A DNA stretch of 64,000 nucleotides from positions 28,517,470-28,581,469 of the forward strand of contig OY783197.1 in the NCBI GenBank assembly GCA_963678675.1, in the 5' to 3' direction. Positions within the stretch are counted from its first letter, which is position 1, and every line of letters begins with the position of its first letter. Under the pieces are notes generated by a model. The model saw only the letters and a program-made list of their open reading frames with translations, had not been told where the DNA came from and made no database searches. Positions 9,701 to 19,642 of this stretch are shown here, piece after piece. A program made the translations under genes and the position numbers. This DNA comes from Xiphydria camelus (taxonomy: Eukaryota; Arthropoda; Insecta; Hymenoptera; Xiphydriidae).

Positions 9701-11769
9701 CCATTTAAAAAAGATACCTTGAACTTGGAATGAACTTCAAGGTCGAGGTCAAGGTCAGATTCATGGTTACCATTAGATGGCCAGGGAAAAAAACTAAAAC
9801 TTTCCTATTTGATCGTTGACCTTTACCTTGAATCCAAGGTCAAGGTCAAAGGTCATATTCGGACGTAAAATTTTCCGCTCCTTCCAAATCCGCCATAAAA
9901 AATAGGGATTCCCATTTAAAAAAGCGACCTTGACCTTGGAATGACCTTCAAGGTCGAGTTCATGGTCAGATTCAAGGTCACCATTGGATGGCCAGGGAAA
10001 AGTCCTAAATGTTTTCTTTGAAACATTTTTCTTCAAAATATCTCCCTCGAAAGTTATTCCACCGTTTCCATACATTTGGCTCACCCTGTATGAATTTTAT
10101 ATGATTTCCATATTAATCATACAAACGCTACGGATTATACGAGCATTTAAAAATCTGCATATAGTCCTCATATGGTTAATATACTAGAAATCACAAATAA
10201 TTTATATATTATGACCAAAACCACATATGGATTATATCTCTAACGTTAGAAAATAGGGACTTAAGTCACGATTTTGCAAAATCCTAATAAAAATGGTCTC
10301 AAATCACAATTTTATTCTCTTTCGATTGGTGTTAAGATCTTCAGTTTTTGACTTAAGTCCATATTACCTAAGACATTAGAGATATTATACCTATACAAAA
10401 TATGTAGAACTTTTCCACCCCGAGTATCGTCTCTTCCGCCGTCGATCTTTTACCGCGATTAACGATCGTCGCTTCTCCTCAGAAAAATCTCGGCGACGCG
10501 AACCAGAAGAAGGACGACGCGAACCTGACCGACCTCTTCAAGACACCTCGCTTGACCAAGCACGCGATTCTCTTGATTCTGAGCTGGTAATTATTCGATC
10601 GCCCGCACTTATCGCGAGACGAAGAAACGCCACTGTCTTTCACTCGCTTCAAATTACCCCGGCACTCAAGGTTCCTGATACTCGTGGCTTTCGACGGTCA
10701 CGTGTATTCGGTGAAGCTTCTCAAGGAATCGGTCTTCGTGTCCTTCTCGCTGGCCTGCGCCACCGAGTTACCCGCCGGATTTCTGCTGGCACTGGTGTTG
10801 GACAGGTGGGGACGTCGGTTCTGCGGGTTCATCACCATGGCCTTGACCGCCGTCTTCAGCTTCGCCGAGTTGATCCTGGGATCGGGTACCTAATACGGTT
10901 CGGGGAGGATCCCGATGTCGTGTATTCGAAGACAACGTTGCGAATCGTCATCCGTACCAACGCGTCTCGCCTTTTCAGATGTCGGACAGTTGGCGATGTC
11001 GGTGCTGTCCCGATTTTGCCTGAACATGGCGGCCAACGTGAGTCTCCAATACGCGGCGGAGGTCCTACCGACCGCGGTCAGGGCGCAGGGGGTGTCCCTC
11101 ATTCACATCTTCGGTTTCGCCGGCCACTCGATCGCGCCGTACATCGTGGATTTGGTGAGATATATGCGCGAAGCCCACATGGTACACTACGTATAACATA
11201 CGTGGATTTTATGTAAATACAGCATTACATGTGGTTACGAAAATTATACGTATATTTTTTTCAATACTTGCAGACAATTTCAAATGCTATACATATACAA
11301 ACCATATAGAACTTTTCCGCCTGAGAATTTCACATATACGGATAATAAACGTATGGTATACGTATATCAGCTGGTCATTTGGCTCTATTTTCTATATTAA
11401 TTTTACGTACATGTAATTACGTATATCACACATAAGTGTGTCATGTTGGAGCCTCGTGGCGTTAATCTGAAGAGTATAGGTACTTAGAGAATCGTTAAAC
11501 GTCGAAACGTGAATGTTTTTCAGAGGAATATATGGAGCGGAATGCCAATGGCGATCCTGGGAACTATATCCGTCGTGGCGGCCTTGCTAACGCTCTTCCT
11601 CCCCGAAACAGCGGGTGAGAATCTCCCGCAGACTCTCCAAGAGGGCGAAGACTTTGGCAAGGATCAACGCTTCTGGGAAGTGCCTTGCTGGAAGAAGAAG
11701 AATTCCGGCTCGATAGATATCGATGTCTCCGTGCACGGATATTCCCGCGATGCGTACACTGAGAAATAA
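6788..11769 (+). CDS. SLC22-type organic cation transporter-like protein (gene B)
   Basis: A nearly complete MFS transporter. Exons: 6788-7047, 7768-7963, 8276-8534, 8617-8809, 8885-8990, 10483-10586, 10671-10885, 10979-11154 and 11524-11769; all phases close, giving 584 residues. TM1 is near residues 36-58. The TM1-TM2 extracellular loop has N-glycosylation sequons (NLT, NKT, NFT). MFS motif A GWVADHKGR is at about 182-190, PESARW at about 299-304, LDRWGRR at about 416-422, and LPETAGENLPQTLQEG at about 529-544. Compared with genes A and C it has an extra intron inside PESAR/W. The 3' end is odd: where A and C have a GT donor after the conserved PC motif, B reads on and stops in TACACTGAGAAATAA, which resembles the local MITE terminus. 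A further exon near 11976-12041, after a GCAG acceptor, cannot be excluded. Introns carry several elements; 10089-10480 is AT-rich with no exon seen. Confidence 0.9.
7071..7348. mobile_element. Family-B MITE, copy 1
   Basis: The left end CACTGAGAAAACAGTTTATT is repeated 24 nt on as CACCGAGAAAACAATTTATT. The right end is ATAAACTGTTCTCTCGGT. The arms contain AATAAATGT and its complement. It lies in intron 1 of gene B. The doubled left end suggests a small duplication or a second insertion. Confidence 0.7.
7349..7710. mobile_element. Family-B MITE, copy 2, interrupted
   Basis: It abuts copy 1. Its outer parts (ATTTGATTATGG near 7368 and CCATAATCAAGTATAC near 7662, ending CCTCTCAGTG) match the copy at 47630-47858. 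The interior is split by the hairpin element 7388-7544. Confidence 0.65.
7388..7544. mobile_element. Hairpin element nested in a family-B MITE
   Basis: The first 34 nt (7388-7421, beginning TTGTGGAGGTG) and the last 34 nt (7511-7544, ending CACCTCCACAA) are perfect reverse complements. They are separated by an 89-nt loop. The surrounding MITE sequence continues on both sides, so this insertion is younger than its host. Confidence 0.75.
8004..8182. mobile_element. Palindromic element in gene B intron 2
   Basis: Inverted arms of about 50 nt: CATTTACAAAG ... GGTAAATTTC ... TTATCGTT on the left, mirrored by AACGATAAAA ... GAAATTTACC ... CTTTGTAAATG on the right. It lies in intron 7964-8275 and has no coding potential. 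Confidence 0.65.
9088..10088. mobile_element. 1.0 kb fold-back element with ~400 bp near-identical arms
   Basis: It runs from CAGGGTGAGCCAAATG to CATTTGGCTCACCCTG between TA dinucleotides (9086-9087 and 10089-10090). The arms are about 9088-9490 and 9681-10088, with a spacer near 190 nt. Each arm can be read as an open frame of 96 codons, and the two translations differ at only three positions, so the arms are almost identical and the insertion is probably young. The frames repeat low-complexity sequence (AAGGTCAAGGTC motifs) and are not taken as genes. It lies in intron 8991-10482 of gene B. Confidence 0.85.
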
Positions 11770-12072
11770 AAATTTGTCGAATAAATCTTCTAGATGTATA
11801 GATTTAATGACGCACGTCGTTCCTCTCGACGACGTTTTATACGATTTCTTATGTGACGCGATTCTTCAAGACGGTACAAGTACTTTTAATAATAAATATG
11901 CAGTTATATTTCGTAAAATTCGTACGTATATGTGTAGACCGTATTTCCCGTTTGAATGTTTAATGACCGCGCAGGAAGGGAACCCGGAAGCGAAGAGCAA
12001 CCGTTCGAGCTGCCGCGTCGAACGGGTTATCATCGTTCAGGTACAGTGTTGGTGTAGGAAATGGCATTCGAA

Positions 12073-12315
12073 CACCGAGGAAACAGTTTATCGATAGTTA
12101 ATAAATGTAATTTAAAATACGGTGAAATGATTGTTTCGTTAGGACAAAAAAATATACCTACGTTAATTATTAAAATATTTGTTTCATTCAAAAGGCTCAA
12201 ATTGTGCCAAATAAATATCGTAATAGTTAACGAATATTTATCTGGTCCAATAAAATGTTTACTTCACCATATTCAAACAAACGTTTATTAACTACAAATG
12301 AACTGTCTTCTCGGT
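12073..12315. mobile_element. Family-B MITE, copy 3
   Basis: Left end CACCGAGGAAACAGTTTATC, right end ACTGTCTTCTCGGT. AGTTAATAAATG and its complement CATTTATTAACT-like arms are inside. It lies downstream of gene B. Confidence 0.7.
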
Positions 12316-12352
12316 AAAGAAAAGAGACAACACGACGTAGAATCAAATACGT

Positions 12353-12358
12353 TTTATT
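12353..12358 (-). terminator. Candidate poly(A) signal of SLC22 gene C
   Basis: TTTATT on the plus strand is AATAAA on the minus strand, 852 nt past the gene C stop. If used, the 3' UTR spans 12340-13209 and ends just short of the MITE at 12315. Confidence 0.35.
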
Positions 12359-13209
12359 GAACTCGGACGAGAACAATTCGTCTCATCCAAAGATGCATGA
12401 TTGGATCATCGTTTCTATGGTACATGGAAGGAAACGCGACGCTGTACAATTCTTGAAATTCATGCTTCTCCGCTTAAATATTAAATTATATATGTACACA
12501 CACGCCATCTCTCACATTATGCACGTCCATCGCACAACGTCACATTTACACGCTCCGTAATCTATAGGAATGTTTTGGCGCAGACGATACCCTCCATCCC
12601 CCGCAATTTCGTCAACTCGAATGATCTGGGGCTAGTCTTCGCGGCGCATCATCGGTTCCGGACGACTTCTTCCGGCCACGAAATCGAATATTTCGGAGAG
12701 AAGACTAGTCTCATAAGTACACGAATGATTCTAATGCGTGAAAGTCGATTCAGACTCGTCGGCGAATCTTAAAAATTGAGCATTTTTCCGACGAGCTAGT
12801 CGCGAGTGAGTGGGAGAGATGTATATAAACAGAGAAGAAGATATGGACAGAGATAGAGATAGAGAGAGATGAGATAGAACAAAGAGTGAGAAATACCGGA
12901 GTTACCGGTGGATTCTCTCTCTCGCGAACGGTATTAAATTCTAATTAACCGACCGAACGCTGCGATCGGGACGTGAGTACCTGCAGACTCGGCTTTAATT
13001 ATTATCTGCGAAACAAATACTCTCGCGACGAGCGTATATTCCTAAAGGGCGGTTCAACGGGCCGTCCTAAAAATGACACTCGCTCGGGTCTCATGACACA
13101 CTTAACTGCTAAGATCACATCGCTCGATAAACTATTTACAAGAATTTGGTTCGTCCTTTCAAGGCACTCGGGATTGCTCAGCGCGAAGAGTGTCGATCCG
13201 TGGGCGTTG

Positions 13210-16200
13210 CTATAACCTGGTCGAGTCGACCCTCTGCAGACTGCCGGGATTGAAGCCCGCATTCGTGGCTCCGAGCTTTTTCCTGTAAGCTTTCTTCTTT
13301 TCCGGCGTCCTGAAAGCGTTCGTTTTTTTAAATTAACTTCCATGCTGGGTCTCGCTCGTCGTTCGCGAAAGTTTCCGAGAAACTAGGAACACACGAGTTT
13401 ACCTCGATATGCAAGGGATCCACCAGAAGCTCTGCTCCTTGCCGAAATCGTTGCCCTCCTGCAGCGTCTGAGGGAGTTCCTGGTCGAGCGTCTCGGGCAA
13501 GCAGAGCGTCAGGAAGGCGACGAAGAAGGACAAGAGACCCAGGACTATCAGCGGCAGGCCCGGCGTAACGTCAGCCTGTGAACAAGGAAACGTTGACGAG
13601 GTGATTCGCATTCAGAGTACAGCGAGTGGATCGATGCGATTCGTCGTGATACCAACCAAGTAGACTATGTAAGGCCCGATGATGTGAGCGAAGTAACCGA
13701 TGATGTGAATGAGAGAGACACCCTGGGCACGAACGACCGTGGGCAGCATCTCCGCGGCGAATTGGAAGCCGATGTTGCCCGCTATGTTGACGCCTAGGCG
13801 AGCCATGATCGCCATGGCGACGGTGGGAGCTCCTGCGAGGCGGAGAAGAAGTCGCGTAAGGCTCGAGAACAACGCGATCGGTGAACTTGTCGACGAGGGG
13901 CACGAGTCTTTACCGTTTGGAGTAGCGAGGGCGATGAAGGAGAACCCTCCGCAGATGACCATAGACGTGAAGCCCATCCAGCGACGACCCCACTTGTCCA
14001 GGAAGAGGGCCAGTAGAAAAGCGGCTGGCAGCTCCGTCAGAGACGCCAGCGAGAAGGACGTGAACACGTCGGGGTCCAGCAGCTTCATGTTCCAGACGTG
14101 GCCGTCGAAGACCAGGATTATCAGGAGCCTGGGCGAAAGATGATCGCGGATATCGAGAGGCAACTCAAATGTTGATGTTTCGATGAAGCGTTCCCCGCGA
14201 TATTTACCAGTAGACGACCAGCATGATCGTGATGCGAGCCAGTCGGGGCTTCTTGAAGAGGTCCAGCACCGTGTAATTGTTGTAGGACTTGTCGTTCTTC
14301 ATCATGTTATTGCAACACTTCTCGAATTCGTCGTACACCTCTTGCTTGACCTTCTTCCCGTTTATCCGCTCGAACTTCTTCAGCATCTTGATCGCCTTGC
14401 CGATGTGGCCGCTGGTGATGTACCAGCGCGCGCTCTCCGGGGCTATCCAAGGTCCGGCGAAGGCGATCACCAGCGGCGTGGCGGTGACCACGCTCAGGAT
14501 CCTCCAGTCGGCTATCCAGTAGGCCAGCCAGGGGAGGATGCTCGCGGCGGCCGCGAAGTAGATGCCGAAGGACATGTTGGCCATGAGCGTCCTGTACCTC
14601 GGACCGACGTATTCTATAACTGTGAAACACGAGATTCGAGATCGTGATCGTGTTCCGTTCGAGCCTCGCGACTCGCTCGAGACCCACCTATGATGAAGAG
14701 GATGTTGAAGCAGTTGTCGAAAGCGGTGCCGACGATCAGCCGGCACAGGCAGAACGTCCAGAAGCTGTTGCAGAAGGCGGTGGCGACCGAGGCGAAGAAT
14801 CCGACTGCGTTGCAGGAAACGAGAGCGGGGATTCGACCGTAGTGATCGGCGATGAATCCGAAGATGAAGCCACCGATTATGCTGCCGACGAAGAAGGCCG
14901 ACTGGGACGCGGAGGAGAGGTAGGTCTTGTCGCAAACCCATTCGAGCTGTGAATTCACGATGCACGTGGATAACGCGAATATCGTACCGTAAATACAAGT
15001 GAAAATATATCCTTTGGATGATCGTCGCGGGAAATCACGGCTGCGCGAAGGCGATACGCGGTATCATTGATCCTGTGAACGTTGATCTCGCTGGGAAAAT
15101 CATTGCCAGGGTCACTCGCGTTGGAGCGAAGTCTCTTGGCGCGTTGCGTGTCGATAGTCGCGCAGAGGTCAGGGACGCGGAAGGCGCGTAGGTATCCGCA
15201 TGGAAACACTGATATCAGTAAATTTTACTGCATTTACAATACAATAAAAGGGGTACGTGTAATGGTTTTCGAATGTTCCTACTGTTGCTGGAGAACAAGT
15301 TTTCCTGAGAAACTAATAAATTATAATGTAAACCACCACGATTTAATGTGTTTCCCAAAAGAAAAATTACCGTACCGCAATGTAAAAACATCTGAAAACC
15401 CTCATGTGTACCATTTTTATTGTAAATACAGTAAAATATATCGGTATCAGTCTTTTCGTGCGCTACGATCATCCGGAAACTGCACCGAGAAAACAGTTTA
15501 TTCGCAATAAAGAAATATTTATTTGAAGATGACGAATTAAACATTGTGTCGGACGAAGTAAATATTCATTAATTATTGCGATATTTATTTGGCGCAATTA
15601 CATTTTTCGAAGCAACTATTTGAATGAGAAAAAAAGCCAATCCAATATATAATTAACATATCTTCTCGTTCCAACGAAATGTTCATTTCGTCGTATTTGA
15701 AATGACATTTATCAACTGTTGATAAACTGTTTTCTCGGCAGTGTCGAGCATCGACGGAGAGTCGTCATATGTAGTTACCTCGGCAGCTATCGATTTGTAG
15801 GGGATGCTCGTCAAGTTGAAGGTCCAGCCGTGCTGGCAGTTCTTCTTGGGCCACGAGGAATTGGCCTTCGTTATGCCCGACAGCAGGACCTCCGTGTAGT
15901 TCACCGCGTACATTTGGCACCTCGAGTAGGGCATAGCCCCCTCCATCTTCAGTTCCTCGTCGTCGGCGAGGGGTATGGACAGGGCGATCCTGAAAGATCG
16001 AGCGATTGAAGTCTCTCTCCCGCGTAGAAAATAAAACGCGACAGTCCGCCCGGCGATGCGTGACTTTGAAGATGCCGAGGAAATATTTCCTTTTCAACGC
16101 GTTACACATATTTCACGTTCTTCGACCAAGCTCTTCCCGGTATTCCGCGACGTTCATCGGCCGAAAGGAAAATCGAACGATTCCACGTGTAACAACACAC

Positions 16201-17638
16201 GCAGCGGTGGGCGTCCGTCCAGAGAAACTGGACGAAGAAGTAGAAACGTAGAAACCCGGACAAACACGACGGAATTTCCTACGGCCTCCTCGTCGCTTGA
16301 TCGGCAGGGCGTAAATGAATTAGTCACCCGTAAAAACCGGGAGAATCGACGTGAAAGTCTGTTTTTGTACGGACGTATACGGGTCCTCTTTATCAGGCCT
16401 ACTCAGCCGGTGATTCTTTTCTGCTTCAACGTTTTTCTCCGTATCACGGGTAGCAAGCGAGCAGCGCGTCAAACTGGTTTTGCGGGCGTGGGGAATTTTC
16501 TGCACATCGATTGAGAAATCGGCGTGTTTACATTTACAGAAATGCTAGCGCATCCCATCGACAGATTCTCGGAAAAACGATCGCTTCTATGCAAATGAAT
16601 CGCTCGCGCTCTCCTCAATTTATCCGTATAATTCTTTCAGCGTGCGTCACGATGACCCGCGGCGTTCTCCGGAGAGCCGAACGCAGTCCGAGGAGTGGCG
16701 GCGACTCGAAGAGTCCGGAGCCCGGAGCGATTTTGGTGTTCGCGGCGCGAACCACGTGGCGCGGTCGAGCGACGCGGCTGTAGATGCAGCCGAGATCCTC
16801 TCGCGGCCCGGAAATCTCGCGGCTCTAATTGTACCGCGACGCGGGGCCGTTGATAGCGGTTGATTTATTTACGAGCCCGCAATCACTGATACCGTCGCAT
16901 CTTAAGAGGTCTAGACGACGTCGCGATAAGTCTCGAGTCATTTTATTCGTCAACCGCTCTTTGCGAGTCTGTTGCAAAGCCCGTTTGTTTATCTCGACAA
17001 GTGGTTTTCCCCCTCGATGCTTCGGTCGTGATTGTTTTTACAAATTGTTGTCCGACGACGGTGTCTTTCTTAAATATGGAAACCTAGGATTCAGCATCGA
17101 TGGAATTCCATAGTCGCTATCGCAGCGTATTTTTTGTTATACTTGAAAAAATATACGCAAAAACAGTGATTGTAAGAATTACATCAACACAGAATCCCAC
17201 CTCTGACGAATCTTTCAGAATTTTTCGCAAAGTTATAAGTTAACCCTTTCAGTCGTACTGTCCCTCATGAGGTACACAATTTAGTGTGTTTTTGTGTTAG
17301 TGTGACTGAAAGGGTTAAAAGTTTACGGACGAGGAGATAATCGCACGATTGGCCTGAAATGAGAGATCCGCTCACTTTTCGTAGTCGGTGAGAGTCCGGT
17401 TGCCGAACGGCATGTCCAGTTCGGGCACGGTACACCAATGGGCGTCGGGCGTGAGCGTGAGGAAAATTTGCGTGAAGTAGAGGAACGCGTAAACAAAGGT
17501 GAAGGGCAGAAGCACGATGAAGAGCAGCCACTGATAGCGGCCGGCTTCCCCTATGTACGGCAGAATATCGTCGAAGTTCTCGATCTTCGGGCGTCCCTCT
17601 CCCTCCTCCGCTTTCGTCTGTTCCGTCATTGCTGTCAT
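13210..17638 (-). CDS. SLC22-type organic cation transporter-like protein (gene C), complete
   Basis: A complete 602-residue MFS transporter on the minus strand. Exons 5' to 3': 17638-17376, 15989-15779, 14946-14688, 14619-14208, 14128-13914, 13832-13657, 13575-13403 and 13309-13210; the sum of 1809 nt is divisible by three and every junction keeps phase. The ATG has A at -3; an AG acceptor 11 nt upstream suggests a spliced 5' UTR. TM1 is at about 36-58. The large extracellular loop has sequons (NRT, NYT, NSS, NLT). MFS motif A GFIADHYGR is at about 188-196, PESARW at 305-310, LDKWGRRW at 425-432, and LPETLDQELPQTLQEG at 538-553. The basic C-tail includes PEKKKAYRKK. Exon 4 (412 nt) joins two exons that are separate in A and B. 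The product should sit in the plasma membrane and move organic cations, zwitterions or anions (family knowledge); substrate is unknown. It converges on gene B. Confidence 0.93.
15207..15452. mobile_element. Palindromic element in gene C intron 2
   Basis: Arms of about 65 nt: CACTGATATCAGTAAATTTT ... ACAATA ... on the left mirrored by TGTAAATACAGTAAAATATA ... GGTATCAGTC on the right. It sits in the intron between exons 2 and 3 of gene C. Confidence 0.6.
15483..15738. mobile_element. Family-B MITE, copy 4
   Basis: Left end CACCGAGAAAACAGTTTATT, right end ATAAACTGTTTTCTCGG. It lies in the same gene C intron, 40 nt from exon 2. Interior blocks match the copy at 7071-7348 (TTATTTGGCGCAATT, TTCATTTCGTCGTATTT). 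Confidence 0.75.
17244..17314. mobile_element. 71-bp TTAA-flanked miniature element (piggyBac-like)
   Basis: It begins CCCTTTCAGTC and ends GACTGAAAGGG, with TTAA immediately outside both ends (17240-17243 and 17315-17318). TTAA duplication with CCC-starting ends is characteristic of the piggyBac superfamily. It is far too short to encode a transposase. It lies in intron 1 of gene C, which otherwise (15990-17375) shows no feature. Confidence 0.55.
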
Positions 17639-17649
17639 CTTTAGGTCTT

Positions 17650-18077
17650 CTGAAAATGCATAATCGCTCGAATTACTTAATCTCGTTCACTCCGCTTGCC
17701 CGCATTGAAAATTATGCGGGTTATGCATACGAGAAATGTGGGAGGAAGAGGAAAAGAGAGAGAAGAGAGAAGTAAGTGTGAGCAGAATTTTTTATCTCCC
17801 AATGGCTCGGGATTCCGTGCTTCGCGAAATGAGAAAAATTGATGCACGAAATGATTTCTTCCTCACTCATGCCCATTTCGAGGCCTTTTCCAGCCTCTTT
17901 ATAGACCCTAAGATGGCGTTTTTCCCGCGTGACACCGACCGGAAGTCCGCTGGCAGTCAAAAGATTGCTTAGTCCGAAGTGGGTCCTTTTTCCAAACTGA
18001 TAAACGCAGCGTGAAATGAGCCGTGTATACTTCTGTTTGTTTTGTTTTGAAAAATGGGCATTCGTGAGAGAAAATAG
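17650..18077. other. Upstream flank of SLC22 gene C
   Basis: It should contain the 5' UTR intron and promoter of gene C. A purine tract (GAGGAAGAGGAAAAGAGAG) lies at about 17741-17772. No TATA box or initiator could be chosen with confidence. Confidence 0.35.
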
Positions 18078-18438
18078 TATATCGTCACGTGTCATGACAA
18101 TATGTCATTTCTCCGAATTTGCTCAAAATGACATTCGCGCGCTGAATAATAAATTATCTCGCTGCGCATTGTTTAACTAGCAAATTTCCTTCGAACGAGC
18201 ACGACAAATCACGAATACCAACGTTTAACAATACGTCGTATGTCTGAGGGCACACAATATGTCGTATATCGTATCTCCGCTTGTCTCTCCTGAAAAGTGA
18301 CAGTTTTCGACATATGACATATTGTCATGACGCTGACGACATGTCATTCGGCTGAAATCCTCGGATTTTTAAGACTGTGTTTAGGTCGTAGTACCATACC
18401 TCGTACTACGACATATTGTCATGACACTGACGATATGT
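18078..18438. mobile_element. Inverted repeat with GACAATATGTC motif
   Basis: The left arm ATCGTCACGTGTCATGACAA (about 18081) is mirrored by TTGTCATGACACTGACGAT (about 18416-18434). A third, internal copy of ACATATTGTCATGAC is at about 18316. It is non-coding. Confidence 0.5.
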
Positions 18439-18467
18439 CTTTATATATTAAATATACCCGGCGAGTC

Positions 18468-19205
18468 GTTTAAGCGCCTCGAAAATCATCCCAAAGACCA
18501 TAGGCTGAGTTTCACCGAAATCCGGAGCAGGAATAAAATTTTTCCATAGTGAGTGAGAAGTACTCTGTATTTCTATATAATTTACGTAATTCCAGTAGAA
18601 GCTAGATTACACCTTTTAACTCTTAACTGACGTCGTACAATTTGTATAACGTAGACGATCGTTTGAATTACGATCTCAGGGATTCCACGACGCCAATTGA
18701 AGGTGAAGCTCCTTAGTCAATCCATCGCGACTTTATTTTACTGCATTTTTCCGCGATGACTATTAGAACCAACAAACTGAGATAGTTTAATCAGAGAATC
18801 CAATGAGATTAACTCCGACTATCGCTATAAATTATTCAAAGCGATCCTCATCTGTACGGAGAAAGAGCATTAGTTGGATCTACTAAAAATTAATTTTAGA
18901 GTCGCAAGTAATTATTTATTTAGCTCAATTTGATGTTTCTTCATATTAGTGAAATATTTCTCCCTTGTAGTTACATTCTATTTCGCATGATCGCGAGGAA
19001 GAGAATCGTTGTCGTGCGCTCGATTTTTAATAATCGTGCTCATCGATGTCACTTGAGGTTTGAAACGTATAATCTAGCTCTTACTGGAATTACATAAATT
19101 ATATGAAAATACAGAGTACTTCACTCATGACGGAAAAATTGTATTGCTGCTCCGGATTTCGGTGAAACTTAGCCTATGGTCTTTGTGGTTTAAGCGCCTC
19201 GAAAA
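18468..19205. mobile_element. ~700-bp inverted-repeat element between 18-bp direct repeats
   Basis: The 18-mer GTTTAAGCGCCTCGAAAA occurs at 18468-18485 and again at 19188-19205. Just inside are inverted arms of about 110 nt, starting CAAAGACCATAGGCTGAG and ending with its complement CTTAGCCTATGGTCTTTG. The interior holds the first copy of a separate 150-bp repeat (18897-19048). Confidence 0.6.
18897..19048 (+). repeat. Direct repeat, copy 1 (family-H interior)
   Basis: It starts AGAGTCGCAAGTAATTATTT and ends near CTCGATTTTTAATAATCG. It matches 19487-19642 in the same orientation over about 150 nt with scattered differences. The start resembles the family-H elements at 21247, 21658 and 23437. 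Confidence 0.65.
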
Positions 19206-19476
19206 CTATGAGGCACCAACCCCTGGTGGAGCATAGGGCGCTTGCCTGCGCGGCCGCCCGGGCTGGCTCACGCTATACCGTCGCCTCGCTCGCCGCGAGA
19301 GACCTGTGACGTCACCTGCCTCGCTTCGCTATTGCTTACCTCGTGTCGAGCCGATATGAGACGAGTGATGGCGAGGCGAGCCGAATCACGCCACAGTAGA
19401 TTCTCGCGGTGAGCGAAACTCATCCACAGGGCGAGCGCTCTATGGTCTCCCATGGGTTATTGCCTCATGCCTCATA
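19206..19476. mobile_element. GC-rich palindromic element
   Basis: Inverted arms: TATGAGGCA ... CATAGGGCGCTTGCCTG on the left, CAGGGCGAGCGCTCTATGG ... TGCCTCATA on the right. A second internal pair is TCGCTCGCCGCGAGA/TCTCGCGGTGAGCGA. It is markedly more GC-rich than its flanks and contains NotI- and SmaI-like GC clusters. Origin unknown; no RNA gene fold was recognised. Confidence 0.55.
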
Positions 19477-19486
19477 ATTACTTGCC

Positions 19487-19642
19487 TAGAGTCGCAAGTA
19501 ATTATTTATTTACCTCAATTTGATCTTTCTTCATATATTAATGAAATATTTCTTCCTTCCAGTTACATAATAATTCGCATGATCGTGAGGAGGAGAATCG
19601 TTGTGGTGCACTCGATTTTTAAAAATCACGGTTTTATCGATG
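19487..19642 (+). repeat. Direct repeat, copy 2 (family-H interior)
   Basis: Second copy of the repeat at 18897-19048, same orientation, with small indels. The GC-rich palindrome 19206-19476 and the end of the ~700-bp element lie between the two copies. Confidence 0.65.

Larger units (their letters stand above)
11770..13209. other. Convergent intergenic region between genes B and C
   Basis: It holds the 3' flanks of both transporter genes, a family-B MITE at 12073-12315 and a minus-strand poly(A) signal at 12353. A purine-rich GATAGAGA tract lies at about 12845-12890. A possible extra terminal exon of gene B lies near 11976-12041. No further gene is visible. Confidence 0.55.

Noticed and set aside
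9092..10084. Two near-identical 96-codon frames on opposite strands
   Set aside because: They are the two arms of one fold-back element; the translation reflects AAGGTC repetition and no known protein.
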